Positions 50,697 to 62,200 of a stretch of DNA of 64,000 nucleotides are shown here, one piece after another. Source of the DNA: Oxyruncus cristatus. Its lineage: Eukaryota > Chordata > Aves > Passeriformes > Cotingidae. The notes below the pieces were generated by a model that did no database searches, was not told the origin of the DNA, and saw only the letters and a list, made by a program, of their open reading frames with translations. Position 1 is the stretch's first letter. Each line of letters begins with the position of its first letter. The DNA lies in the NCBI GenBank assembly GCA_013399855.1, contig VXAY01006085.1, positions 668,685-732,684 of the forward strand, read 5' to 3'. A program made the translations under genes and the position numbers.

Positions 50697-53600
50697 TGAT
50701 TAGTTTGTCAGAATAACCAGGAATGTTCGTAATGTGAGGTTTTGGGCAATTTTGTTTGTTTGGTTTTTTGTTTGCAGTGTTTTTGAGGGGGAAAAGAGTA
50801 AGTAACTTAAGGCAACCACTTTTGATCCTCCACAAGGACAGATGGGAGTGGGACCATGACCAGAGACATGGCTGCATGAACCTCACTGTGTCTGGCTTTC
50901 CACAGAAAAGAACAAGATTGTAACAGGATGAGGGATCTACCCAAGAAGAACCCTTTAGTGATCAGCACCACTGCACTGCCTTGTTATTTCATTCTATTCA
51001 TTATGAGACCTTTTGCTCAGTTATCCCAGAATGCAAAAAGGATTGCTGTCTGGCCCACTTGTAACTGCTTAAAATAAATTCTTCATCCAGCACCAAATTA
51101 TCCATGGTGTATTTCTGTCCAATGCAATGAGTTAACTTAAACTGGCAAACACTTAGTTTTATGTAACCCCTAGATGATAATTTGATTGAAATATTCTAGG
51201 AAGTCATTATGAGTGTCTTATCCAGAGTATCGGAGAGGGAAGTGACTGCTAGAATTCATGCACTTGACAGAATGAAATGCTTGTAAAAGCCAGTGATTGT
51301 ATCTATTACAGAGATTTTACTTACTTCCTCTAAATGGAAAAGGAATCTCAATATAAAATCTGATATTAGTGTTAAATGGTTTTAGTTGCTAAAAGGCTGG
51401 TTCCCTACAATCCCCACTTAATATTTTCTGCTCTGCCAACATACTGTAAATTCTGCAGAATTATCCAGTATCCTGGCAAAAGGCACCATAAAATTCTTAC
51501 TTCCCAGTTTCACCTGGTTAATTTTTTTCCTAAGCACCTAGACAACAATAGATCTACTCTCAACTTCGCCAATATAATTAATGTTGACAATTTTCTTTTC
51601 TTTCACTTTTGTATTGATTTCTTTTATTTTTGCTGTCAATCTTAATTGACTACTGAAATAAGAACTTATTATTATTGGCATTTAAGCCACTATAGTTTAT
51701 TGGGCAAAATTTTATTGCTTACTCTTTTAGAATTTGCAAATATTGGATGCCCTGTTCTCTACAAGCATTTCATGTTCTCTGTCTTTCATAACAGGTAATT
51801 ATGTATAATATGAGTGCTCTGTTGGCAGAAAGAAGCTTTGCAGATATACTCATCACCACCATAAGACAGTGTCTTTATAGATTAACAATGTGCACAGGAC
51901 AGTGCACAGGAGTTCAGAGTTCATAGATCTAATGCCTATAAGTGGCTTTCAGTTAGAAGTCTAATGCTAGCTACTCACATTTTTATAATAAATCTGAAGC
52001 TTTGAAAAGGAAAGTAATTAATGATTAGCGACACTGTATCTGAGAAGAAAGAGAATTTCTTGTGTGGGAAGAGTATTATTGTGGAAGGGAAAAAAAATTA
52101 AGGGTTTAATAATATTCCTTGTTGAAAGACTATTTCTGGAAGCCTGAAATCTGGAATGTAAAAAAAAGGCTGTTATAAATGTTACAGTGTTTAATCTCTA
52201 AAATGTACAGAAGAGAAACACTTTCATCCTGTTCTGTGGGCAATTAGGGACATGTCCTCAATGAGCTCAGCAACAGAAATTGTTCTTATTCTCCCATGAT
52301 TTCTCTGCTAATTCTTATTTCCCTGTACCCTGATAAAGCTCTGGAGTTTTCCCCTTAATTCTTTCAAGAATACATAGACACTTCTGTTTGTAAACAAACC
52401 AAAACAAACAACTCTCACAATCCTTTCTATTATATGTAGAAATTATATTGTATAAGTATTTTTTCCTGAGAGGCAAAAGTTTGCTAGATAAGTATAATTC
52501 CACTAGATTTTAAGACAAAAAAGATCAGAAGGGATAGATTAGGGGCTATTTTCCTATCACCATGATTTGTTTGTCTTTAGGTTTATTGCTATCTAAGCAG
52601 AAATTGGTTTGCATTTAATTCCTAGTACTGTTGCTCGCTATAATTTTTATGATCATGACACTGTTCAGAGCCCTAGGCACATTATAAACCTATGGTGTTT
52701 GTCAGTGCAGAAACACAGAGCTGGTAGGTTTTTCATTCTGAGTTTCCACTCTGTTAGACAGATGTGCAACATACTTCTACTCAAATTTGTTATCAAAAGT
52801 TCTATACAATATAACACATTAAAATGCAGAAAGGTGATATGCATATAAGCATATATGCATATAGGCCTGATATGCTAATGTTTTGCCAGTACCCCGCTGT
52901 ACACTGAAAGAACCTACTTGGACAGAAGTATTTATGCATCTTAGGTGTTGTTCATGAGAAAGTAATGGGCTTGATTCTGTAAGGTAACAATAGCTTTACC
53001 TCTGGATGAAACTCAAATCAAAGCAAGATATAAATGAAACATGCTAAAAAACTGTGAAAATAATCTCCTGAGAGAAACCATCAATAGCGAACTCTGAATA
53101 AGTTGTTAAGCAAAGTTGAAGAGATAAATAAAAAGCTTAGCACTTTGTAACAATACAAGAAGGCTGTGAGTTCGGAAATCAATTCATAGATTACACTGAT
53201 CTTTATAAGACAGCAATATTGATAACATTCTCCCTGTTACATAAACATCACAGAATGCTTTAGTGAAGTTAGCAAGTTTTTCCTACTGCATTTCTTAATT
53301 GATAAATACTTGTTAAAAAAATAAACAATTCATCTATATCAGCATCATCTAGAAGCCCCCAGGAAGGGCAAGCATTTATTTTGATCAAAAAAATTGCTAA
53401 CAGGGATATTTATAAAAGTAACAATGAAACAAAGTATCTTGGTGAATTACTCTGTGGAAACTTTGGATGTACATACCATAGTTATACAATATGCCCTGGA
53501 GAAAAAGAGTGTGTTGACAACTTGTCATTATAACAGGCAGATAAATACAGAACAATTATGAATACAGTTCACTTCATTTATATTTCCACTACCACATCTT

Positions 53601-54189
53601 CACTGCTACAACCAGTTTATAAAATTTCAAACTTTATATTCTATGTATCACAATTGAATGATTGCTCTCTACCGTGGCTTGGGCCTTTTATAAACAGTAT
53701 ATGCATATATAGTTCACAAGTGAGGGATAGAATATTGGAATCATCTTTCAGGAATTTCTGAGTTATACAGCAAATGGAGAAGTGGATTCCATGGACAGAA
53801 ATAACGGTATACAGCCCATGATTCATTATAAAACAGATCAAACTTATCACTCTCTAGTGAAACCTATTTCTCTCCACTGACTATCACAGGAGTCCAAGAT
53901 GACTGATGGCTTCTTAAACACCCAATACAAGGTGAGAGAAAATCATACCTTGGGACGCCTTCCTATTCAAACAAATTACCTTAGCACTGAGGTTGTCTTT
54001 TCATTTTTCCCACTAAAGAAACTAATTTTCAATTCTGAAATTGAACTAGCTCTGATCCCTAGACCAATCATTCCTCAAAATGTTTCTCTACAAATCTCAA
54101 GAAAGTTACAAATAGTTGGTGTGGAACAAGAGAATTGAAATGAGGATTAGGAATGTAGAGTCACAAATCAAGTCAGAACATTTTATGGT
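50697..54189. other. Noncoding unique DNA
   Basis: No gene recognised. A small AT-rich palindrome (TATGCATATAAGCATATATG) lies near 52840-52860. The open frame 53899-54138 (79 codons) is unassigned. Confidence 0.55.
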
Positions 54190-54826
54190 CTTGATGGGTG
54201 GACAACCATATGTGTAAAAAATTGGTCTTAGAGAATGGTGGCTAATGGCTGATTATCTACCTGGAGATTGGTAGTGAGTGGAGTATCTCAAGAGTCCATT
54301 ATAGTCTTTATCAGTGACCTGGAGGAGGCATCAGTGTGGACTTTTATCAAGCCTGTAGATGACATGAAACTGTGGAAAACCAACTGAGATGCTCAAGGGC
54401 AGGAGCACCCTCCAGAGCGACCTGGATAGACTGGAGAAAGGGAACTAAAAGGAATGTTATGAAATTCATAGAGGACACATGCAAATTCCTGCACAGAGGA
54501 AGGAAGATGATACAGGCTGAGGACAGAGATCTGGGGAGCGGCTCTGTGGAAAAGGAACTGTCTTGGCTGGACAGCAAGGTGAGCACGAGCCAGAAGTGCC
54601 CTGGCAGCAGAGGCACAAAGGCCTCTCTGCTAAGTTGTCATCAGACTCCATCTGGAGTACTGTATCATGACCATCATGACGGCTCAAGGCTAGAGCACTC
54701 GCCCTGTGAAGAGAGGGTGAGAGAAAGGTGTTGTCCGCCCTGAAGAATAGAGGACTTTGAGCGAAATGAACTGTGTCCCTATGGGGAGGCTACTAAGAAA
54801 TTAGAGCCAGGCTTTTCTGGCAGTGT
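54190..54826 (+). mobile_element. CR1 LINE ORF2 3' part, sense (segment 1)
   Basis: Follows CR1 ORF2 from the reverse-transcriptase core onward. AGTCTTTATCAGTGACCTGG comes first, then GATGACATGAAACTGTGG (54358 onward), which encodes DDMKLW from the FADDTKLW motif. CCCTCCAGAGCGACCTGGAT and ATGAAATTCATAGAGGACAC follow, then CTGTCTTGGCTGGACAGCAA and CATCTGGAGTACTGTATCAT, and last GAGCCAGGCTTTTCTGG. Frameshifts and stops make it dead; the 123-codon frame at 54372-54743 is only a fragment. It is interrupted at about 54827 by an antisense CR1 tail and resumes at about 54945. Confidence 0.85.
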
Positions 54827-54944
54827 ATAGAATCATAAATTCAGAAAATCATTTCAATTGGAAGAGATATGCCTTGATTATCTAGTCCAACATGTATGTC
54901 AAGCAGAGTCAGCTAGTGGAGCCTGCCCAAAATCATATAGTGAG
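54827..54944 (-). mobile_element. Short antisense CR1 3' end nested in CR1
   Basis: ATAGAATCATAAATTCAGAA, then TTCAATTGGAAGAGATATGC and TAGTCCAAC follow the reverse complement of the CR1 3' tail (TAGAATCATAGAATCATTT, GGTTGGAAAAGACCTTTAAG, AGTCCAACC). The surrounding sense CR1 reads across it: GAGCCAGGCTTTTCTGGCAGTG before, and GACAATGACAC with GGCATAAATTGAAACAAGAG after. It is a separate, severely 5'-truncated insertion. AGTG lies at both edges and may be a short target duplication; the right boundary is approximate. Confidence 0.75.
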
Positions 54945-55115
54945 ACAATGACACAAAAAAGGCATAAATTGAAACAAGAGAGATCCAGATGAATGTAAGG
55001 AGAAACTTTTTTTCTCATGAGTATAGCCAAAGCTTGGAAGAAGTTACTCAGAGAGATGATGCAGTCTCTTTCTTCCTTAAGGGTCTTTAAGACCCAATTG
55101 GATGTTGGACTTCCT
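54945..55115 (+). mobile_element. CR1 LINE, sense (segment 2)
   Basis: Continuation of the interrupted CR1: GGCATAAATTGAAACAAGAG, then ATGTAAGGAGAAACTTTTTT, AGCTTGGAAGAAGTTACTCA and AAGACCCAATTGGATGTTGG. It stops short of the expected 3' tail (TTGGACTAGATGACC...), so the 3' end is deleted or diverged past recognition. Confidence 0.8.
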
Positions 55116-58100
55116 GAATAATCCCTGAATAATAACCTGAAAAATCCCATAAGCAGTATCCTTTTCTGAATATATATGATCAGAAAAAGAGCCATAGTTA
55201 GTGGTCAAATTTTTGGTTTATTAGTCCCTAATCCGGCATATATATTAAAGGTATATAAGCTTATCAGGTTCTACTCAAAAAGGTATTAATGCTCTTATTA
55301 AGAGACTGTTCCAGAACAGCCCTGCTTTAATTATTCGAAATCTCTCTATAATTTGTAGCCTAAATTTATTAATGTTTTTTATGCTTTTGTTTTGTGCCAA
55401 GTTTAAACTTAAGTGACTCTTGTTTCTCCTTGGCATTTACCTGCTTGGTGCTTTTATAGGCAGCAGTGATGTTACTTTCTGCTTTCATTTTGTTATGCTA
55501 GATAAAGCAGGCAATTACATACCCCTCTAAGGAGAAACGTTCTTCGCTCCCTTCATACTAGTTGCTAATTTTGGTGCCTGCCCCATTCATTCTTCCTGAA
55601 CATGTGACCAGGACTTGATGCTGCTCTGCGTTCCCAGAGAGATTTTATCACTACAGGATGACACATGCTACCTTCTCAGACAGTCAACCTCTTCCTGCTT
55701 AAACAGTGGTTTGCGGTTTCATACAGACATTGTATAATACTAGGAGAAACTAACCCGATTTTGGCTCCCCAGTCTTACCTCCTTGCTTAGCCTTGTGTGC
55801 TGCACTAACAAGGGAGTTCTTGAAACTGTATGTGGAGCTTTAAGGTCTGTCCCCAGTTGTGAATTTGGATGCACCAATATTTACTTATCCACAAAAGAAA
55901 TAAACTATCTTCTAAATGTGTAATCTCACAACAGAGGAGCAGTTACTACTTGGAGCATTTTCATATGTATTGACAATGTTAGACTTTATTCAAAGCCAGC
56001 AGTAGCTGGGAACGGAAATTACTGAAGGCACTCATGAATCAGCAGGCATCCAGATTTTCTGAACGTCTCAATAAGTTTTGACAATCTGGCATACCTTTTA
56101 ATAATGAAACACCTATTGTGCAAGCATGACAAACCCAGTGACCAAAACACTTATGACACAAGTCCCACTTAGCAATGTTTTTCACTGCATTGGCAAAATA
56201 TTAACATACAGAGTCCCTTCTCCTCTTAAAAATGTGTAAGAACTGGATAAATTATTCATGTAGAACTTATGTGAATTGCTTCTGATTCAGTTCTTTAAAG
56301 ACTGAAAAGCACATCTGGACACGCATCAGTAAATAAACAGCCTGGGCTTCCCTTGAAACAGCTTGTACTTTGGAAATAACCACATAATTTGAGATCAGGA
56401 TGACCCTGGTGTTTAGCTGAATAGTGTAAAAGCATCCCATCAACAGGAATTAAAAGATCTAAGCTGAGATCAATTTGCTCACCTGATGAAAACCGGGATT
56501 TGCAATGCTGATTTACTATAAAAGCAACAGCCTTATCCAGTCAATTGCATAAATAAAATTATCATTTTTCCCTTTCAGGATTACTGTTGCCTTAAAAATT
56601 ATCAAGACTGGGGGATTTGCAAGCATTTCTGCAAAAAATAATAGCTTTTAGTATTCAAACATTTCAGCATATCTAGATATTAGTATGCTGGACATACTAG
56701 ATATTAGTATGTCCAACAATCTAGGGTACAAATGGAAACTGTAATCATTATAATCCTACACCTACATTATAATCACATTACATATGTGTCCTATATGTAA
56801 AGTTCAGATTTTTTGCCCAATTTTTTGTTTTATGAAGAAAAAATAGAAGGCAGGTTTAAGAAGGCAAAAAAAGAAACAGAGGTTGCACTAAAAATAAGGG
56901 CTTGCATCTACTTATGCATAATTTGAAATTTTCAACATTACCTTACCTATATATGCAAAAGGGGAAATTAGGAAGTCACTTTATTCATTTTTTTCAGAAC
57001 CAAATATTAACATATCTTTTTAAAAATAGAGTGATTTTTCTGTATGCCTGGTATTCCTCCCACCCTCACCGAGTTACACTCGGGAGTGTTACTCCCAGAG
57101 TGGCTCCTGAATGGACTGACAAGAAGGTTCCTTAACTACCAGATGAATCTTGCAGGTGTTTGAAAATCTTCAACAGCTTTCAAGCTTCCCTGTGAACTTT
57201 TAAGATGGTGTCTGTATCACTTCCAGAGCTCCCTTGTTTTCCTCTAAAACCTGGCTGTTGGAAATTGCAAAGTTCTTAGCTGAGCTTGGCCTGAGACAAT
57301 TTGCGCTTATAGCTTCTATACCAGAGCAAATACCTAACCTAGCTGTTGTGGCACAGGCAAAATAGGCTGGCATGCAGCACTCCTAAATCCGGCAGAAAAA
57401 CATACCAAAGCCACAAATTGTAACCAACTATGGTTCCAAGTGCAGCCTGGATTACTCATAGATTTTTCTCAAGATTTTTTTTTTTTTTAACGTCACCTAA
57501 TAGAGTAGTCAATAAATTGAGGTTATTTCTGTTGTTTAGAATGAATTGTTGTATTCATAATGCTACTTTAATACATTCTCTTTCAAGCCATTGAGACTAA
57601 AAGACATTCTCAGACATATACATCATAAGCAAGGCAAATTATTTCAACACTGATTTAGAATCATTGAGCTGTGTTTGTGCAAGCTAAAGTGTAATTTACT
57701 TTCTTGTCTCTATTTAGCAATTTATGAGGCTGCTTCAGGACACTAATCAATAGTGCAATAGGCACTCTTCAGGACCAGCTGTTCAGTTTAGCTCATGGTG
57801 CTATGGTCCAGCATATATGTTATACATATATATAAACATATATATGTTGTTTAAAAATGAAGGAAGAAATTTTGAGTGTTGTAAACTATACAAGACTATA
57901 GTCAGCTGTTGATAAATAAATGAATCAATGTTTGCAGCTGCTCTACATTTACTATTTACATCAAATCCTTTATTTTCTGAATAATTGCCAGGGTACAGCT
58001 AAGGGCAATGCAAGCTTTCACCTCTCATAAAAGACTTCTAATGTGCGTTTTTATGGTATAATGCCACCATTTTGTGGGTACACTACTCTCACTCATAAAT

Positions 58101-58408
58101 ATTGTAAATTTGAATTGCTAGAAGACCAGTGGTAAACTAGCTTACCTGTTGGAGATGGGAGTGATATTTTTTATATCCACTTACATAGTTTTCTTTGATT
58201 GCTGTTAGACATAAATAGGAACCACAGTGTTGAAATTCACATTTTTGAAATGCTGAGAGTTTGTGAGCATTTATAACTAGATGTAATGGAAGGAGGGGTT
58301 TACTGACTGGTAGCATTAGAATACTGTTTCTGTGATATGACACTGCTAGTACCACAGGATAGTTAGAACCCTCTTTACCTTTTAATTTTTTTCTGCACTT
58401 CCCCTTCG
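55116..58408. other. Noncoding unique DNA
   Basis: No gene recognised. It contains a paired hairpin motif at 56666-56714 and an AT-rich (CATATA) stretch near 57818-57847. Confidence 0.55.
56666..56714. repeat. Two adjacent related hairpins
   Basis: AGCATATCTAGATATTAGTATGCT (24 nt, 56666-56689) has a short AGCATA/TATGCT stem. Directly after it, GGACATACTA (56690-56699) and TAGTATGTCC (56705-56714) form a perfect 10-bp stem around GATAT. The two hairpins are themselves near copies sharing CTAGATATTAGTATG. Confidence 0.8.
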
Positions 58409-58414
58409 CTAAAA

Positions 58415-58445
<31 letters not shown>
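58409..58445. repeat. (TAAA)n microsatellite
   Basis: About eight uninterrupted AAAT/TAAA units. Confidence 0.95.
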
Positions 58446-58749
58446 GAGTCAGTCTCAACCAGTTCTAAGTATCAGAGTAGAAGACAGTTATAGCAAGTTT
58501 AAGAGAGAGACTTCCCTCTGAGCTTTTAAGATCTGTCCTTGTCTGTCAGGATTAGGCAGACCACCACTGAGCACAACCATTGCCAGTGTCTGTAGTTCCC
58601 TTATTGTTTAGTTATAGTGACATGTTAGGGATCGATTCCAGCAAACAATGTTTACCTTCCAATGATGAAGCTGAATTATGGTAGAAGTGTTGGGAAGACA
58701 TTTGCAAGATCTGGGACTTCAACTTGAATATTCACAGTTCAGTGTACGC
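58446..58749. other. Noncoding unique DNA
   Basis: Nothing recognised. Confidence 0.5.
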
Positions 58750-59247
58750 TGTGGTGGGCTGACCTTGGCTGGCTGCCAGCTGCCCCCCTCAGCCATGCTC
58801 TTACCCTCCTCTCTAAGTAGATAGGGGAGGAAATGTGATGAAAAGTTCATGGGGCAAGATGAGCAAAGGGAGGTCACTTACTGATTACTGTCATGACCAA
58901 AACAGGTTCAACTTTTGGAAAAAAAGTTTAATTTATGCAAATTAAACCAGATTTGGATAGTGAGAAATAAAGGACAAAATGAAAATACTAACCCTGCTTT
59001 ACAGATCCAGCTTGACTCCTCTACCTCCTCCTTCTCCCACCTGGATGTCTTCAGGTCTGCTGCTCATGCTTTTTTCTTCACTTCTCTCTCAAAACAGCTG
59101 TGCAGCATTTTTACTCTTTCTTAAATACTTTCCCACCAGTGCTATCATTTTGGCAGTGGAGCTCAGCTGTGTTGGGCAGTAGGTGTCACAGAGTCCTCCC
59201 CACAGTCCCCATGGCCAGTGCCTGGGCACTGACAGCCGGTATGTACA
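58750..59247 (-). mobile_element. ERVL-type LTR, antisense, internally deleted
   Basis: Starts TGTGGTGGGCTGACCTTGGC, almost the canonical end of the family seen at 24197. GCTGCCAGCTGCCCCCCTCA, GTCACTTACTGATTACTGTC, the T/A-rich block ending AAATTAAACCAGATTTGG, CTACCTCCTCC and CTTAAATAC follow (sense TATTTAAG, near 59122). At about 500 bp it lacks the long repeat-rich middle of the other two copies. The far end is placed at the CA of ATGTACA (59247) but is uncertain; flanks TACGC and TAGGT agree at only 3 of 5 bases. The polyadenylation signal appears mutated (sense GCATAAATT). The open frames at 58915-59124 and 58979-59182 are inside the LTR. Confidence 0.75.
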
Positions 59248-62200
59248 TAGGTAAACACGAAAAAGAGCTATGAGTTAAAAAGGTGCTGAAAAAAATCAGA
59301 TTCACATAACTTGCAGCAGACAAGGTTGTTCTGGTTAATGCTTGTAAAATCCATCCTCAAGCGATTAATAGAACCTGTTTTGTTCTAGGAAACTTTGGTG
59401 ATGACTGTGCAAGGCCTCTGAAAGAAAGTGTCTCTGGGCTCTTCACTGTGCCAATTTACAGGCAGAATACATTCTCAGCACAGCATTAGAGGTGTTTGCA
59501 GTATCTATCTCAGCTACTTACATACTTCCCAGTAGTCACATTGAGATTCTGAAACCTTCCCAAAACAAAGCAAGCAGAAGTGGGTGACAAACATTTGAAC
59601 AGATTCTATTTCCCGCAGAGGGAAAATCAGGGGTGCAGAGCTAAACATGCATTTTAAAATGTTTGTTTAAAAACCCACATAATTTCTGTTCTAATCATAA
59701 ATGAAGATTGATACTTTGATTTGATTTGCATATCTTAACCTCTTATCTCGGATTTATCTTCATTGTCAAAAAGTTATAATACATCTCAGAGGTGTTTGAA
59801 CAGAAATTAGAAGTATCAGCGTCCTGGGAAGTCTAAATATTTAATCTCTGCAGTTTATAAGGGTCAAAATATATAAAAATTTATTCAAAATTTATGAATA
59901 GTATACCTTAGGAAAGCAAGATCTGTGGAGCACAAAACATGAGAGTACCCAAACATTAAACTTTGTATTGATAATGCAATACATTCATGCAACATTTTAG
60001 CAAAATTGTGTTCCAGACCCTTGAAAAATGTAATGGACTGTTAGATGACCAAAAAAAACCCAAGAAGTTTCTGAGTTACATGCAATTTCTCATTGCTTCA
60101 GTATATCAATAAGACTTAAGCATACATTTAAAGCAGTAACGTCTGTGTTTTAAAATAATTGGAAACATGGCATTCATAATACAATAATGAGTTTTTTTTA
60201 TAAGAGCATTTAATTGGATGAGCAAATGCAGTGTTGCACAAATGTAAGTTTTGGGGTTGGATCAAGTGGCAGCTGTAAACCTTTCCAAGTAGATGCAGCT
60301 CCATTCAGAGCTTAATGGAACATGAGTTACAGCGTGCCATTCGGGCCTCTCCTACAGAAGAGATGCAAAAGAACAGCCTGGCACTGGAGTCTGGGATAAA
60401 AAAGACATTAGGATAGTCAAAGAGAGCAATTACATATGTCAGTGAAATTATCCTTTGTGATTTGGATACTTGGGTTCAAAGGTTCGGATATAATCACCTC
60501 ATTCTTTTGAACCTCTGCTGAATCTCTGTAAAAATATCATATTTGTCTATATACAGTAGTGTACCAGTGCCCTGCATAAAGGCACTGGCAGACTCTACTA
60601 ACAACACTAATATGGTTCAAGACTAAGATGTACTAAAAGCATTTCTCAGAATGCCCAGGAGCTACACCCGTCTCTTTAGCTCTTGAAGTTGGGGTTTTTT
60701 TGTGCATGTGTGCACTCCTTACATGCATTGCTGTTTGTGGCCTTCTAGCAGAATCAATAAAAATTACACAGAAATCTATCAAATGTCCTCACAGTAAATG
60801 TTTCTAGAAAATGTTAGAAAGGTCTAGTCAGAAACTCTCATGGTAGTAAGTTCCTAGGCCAGATCTACTCCTAAATCCCACAAAATTTTATAATCCACAA
60901 AGTATCAGACAACAGTATAGATTGACTTCATTTCAGGTTTACCTAAGACTTTCCAGCAATTTTCTTTAATACTTAAATTTAGGTGGTTACAAATGCATAG
61001 AAATACCATCCATATCAGCATTATACCTTTGCAATGATACAGTTTAAAGTACAACATTGTCTGTAGTCTGCTTAATTACCTTGATAAAAATGTTTTATTG
61101 TGTACTTACTGCCTACATTTTCTAGAATGTCCTTAATTAGGACACATACAGACTATAGAACACACCTATATTATAGAGCCTTCACAATTTGTTTTTCCCT
61201 GTTAGTATATTCTAGATCAAATCAGATTCCACTTTTTTGTAGCTTTCTTAATACTTTTGTTAAAGTCATTTAAAACCCCCTCTGTGTCTACTGAGAGGTT
61301 ATGGGACCACTTGGAGAAGTAGAAATGGAAAACGATGGCTGGACTGCAGTCAGATTATTCATCCTCACAAGCCTGTATAATTTGTAGACCTTGAGAAGAG
61401 GAAATGGACACTCTCTAGGAATATGAACACATATGCAACCCAGTATAAGAGCTGTGGTAGCATCTGCATTTGCATCTTTAGTTCTTTCCAGGTAAGAGCC
61501 TGTTCCACTCAGAGTTCTTCAGTACTGGTTGCAGGGAGGACAACTTCAACAGTAGGGATGGAGAATCTCTCTTCTCCTGTAAATGTTTGCATCTCTTTGA
61601 CAGAAACAGGTATGCAGAAGGCATATTGTTTCTATATAGTCACTGGAAACAGGTTATAAGTAGGTTGTATCTACTTTAGCAACTAGTACAACTCAAAGGA
61701 ATTGTATCTGTGCAATGAAACAGGTGATGTTAAGGTCCCAATCCTATGTGTTTCAGCACTTTTTACTTAGGTTAAGCTCTACTTTGATTCCACAGACTGG
61801 ATGCTCATTAGCAGTTGGGTTGAATTAGGTTGCACTCCAGGAGTGTGTTGTTTGCCTTAATTTCCTCCACACAGGATCCAGGTAGCACTCTTGAAGTCTG
61901 CTCTGCCATGCAATCAATGTGCAGTTAGTGCAGATGTGGACTGAGAGATTTTCTTTGAACACATGTACTCCTGCTCTAAAATTCGAGCTAATGTAGTATC
62001 TTAGTTGCAAAGAGTTAACATAGGTGACTTTTATCATCTTGGAAGGCTTTCAGGCTATTGGCCTGGTGTGATTCATGTCACACCTGTCCCTTATGTCACA
62101 AACCTCCCATAGTTCCTGCATCATACTGGTCAGCCCCACCTGGAGGTTTCAGGTTTTGAAGGGCTTTTCAGATGCCGGTAGATTTAGGCAACTAAAGCAA

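Noticed and set aside
54372..54743. 123-codon open frame
   Set aside because: It is a frame-shifted scrap of CR1 ORF2, not an independent gene.
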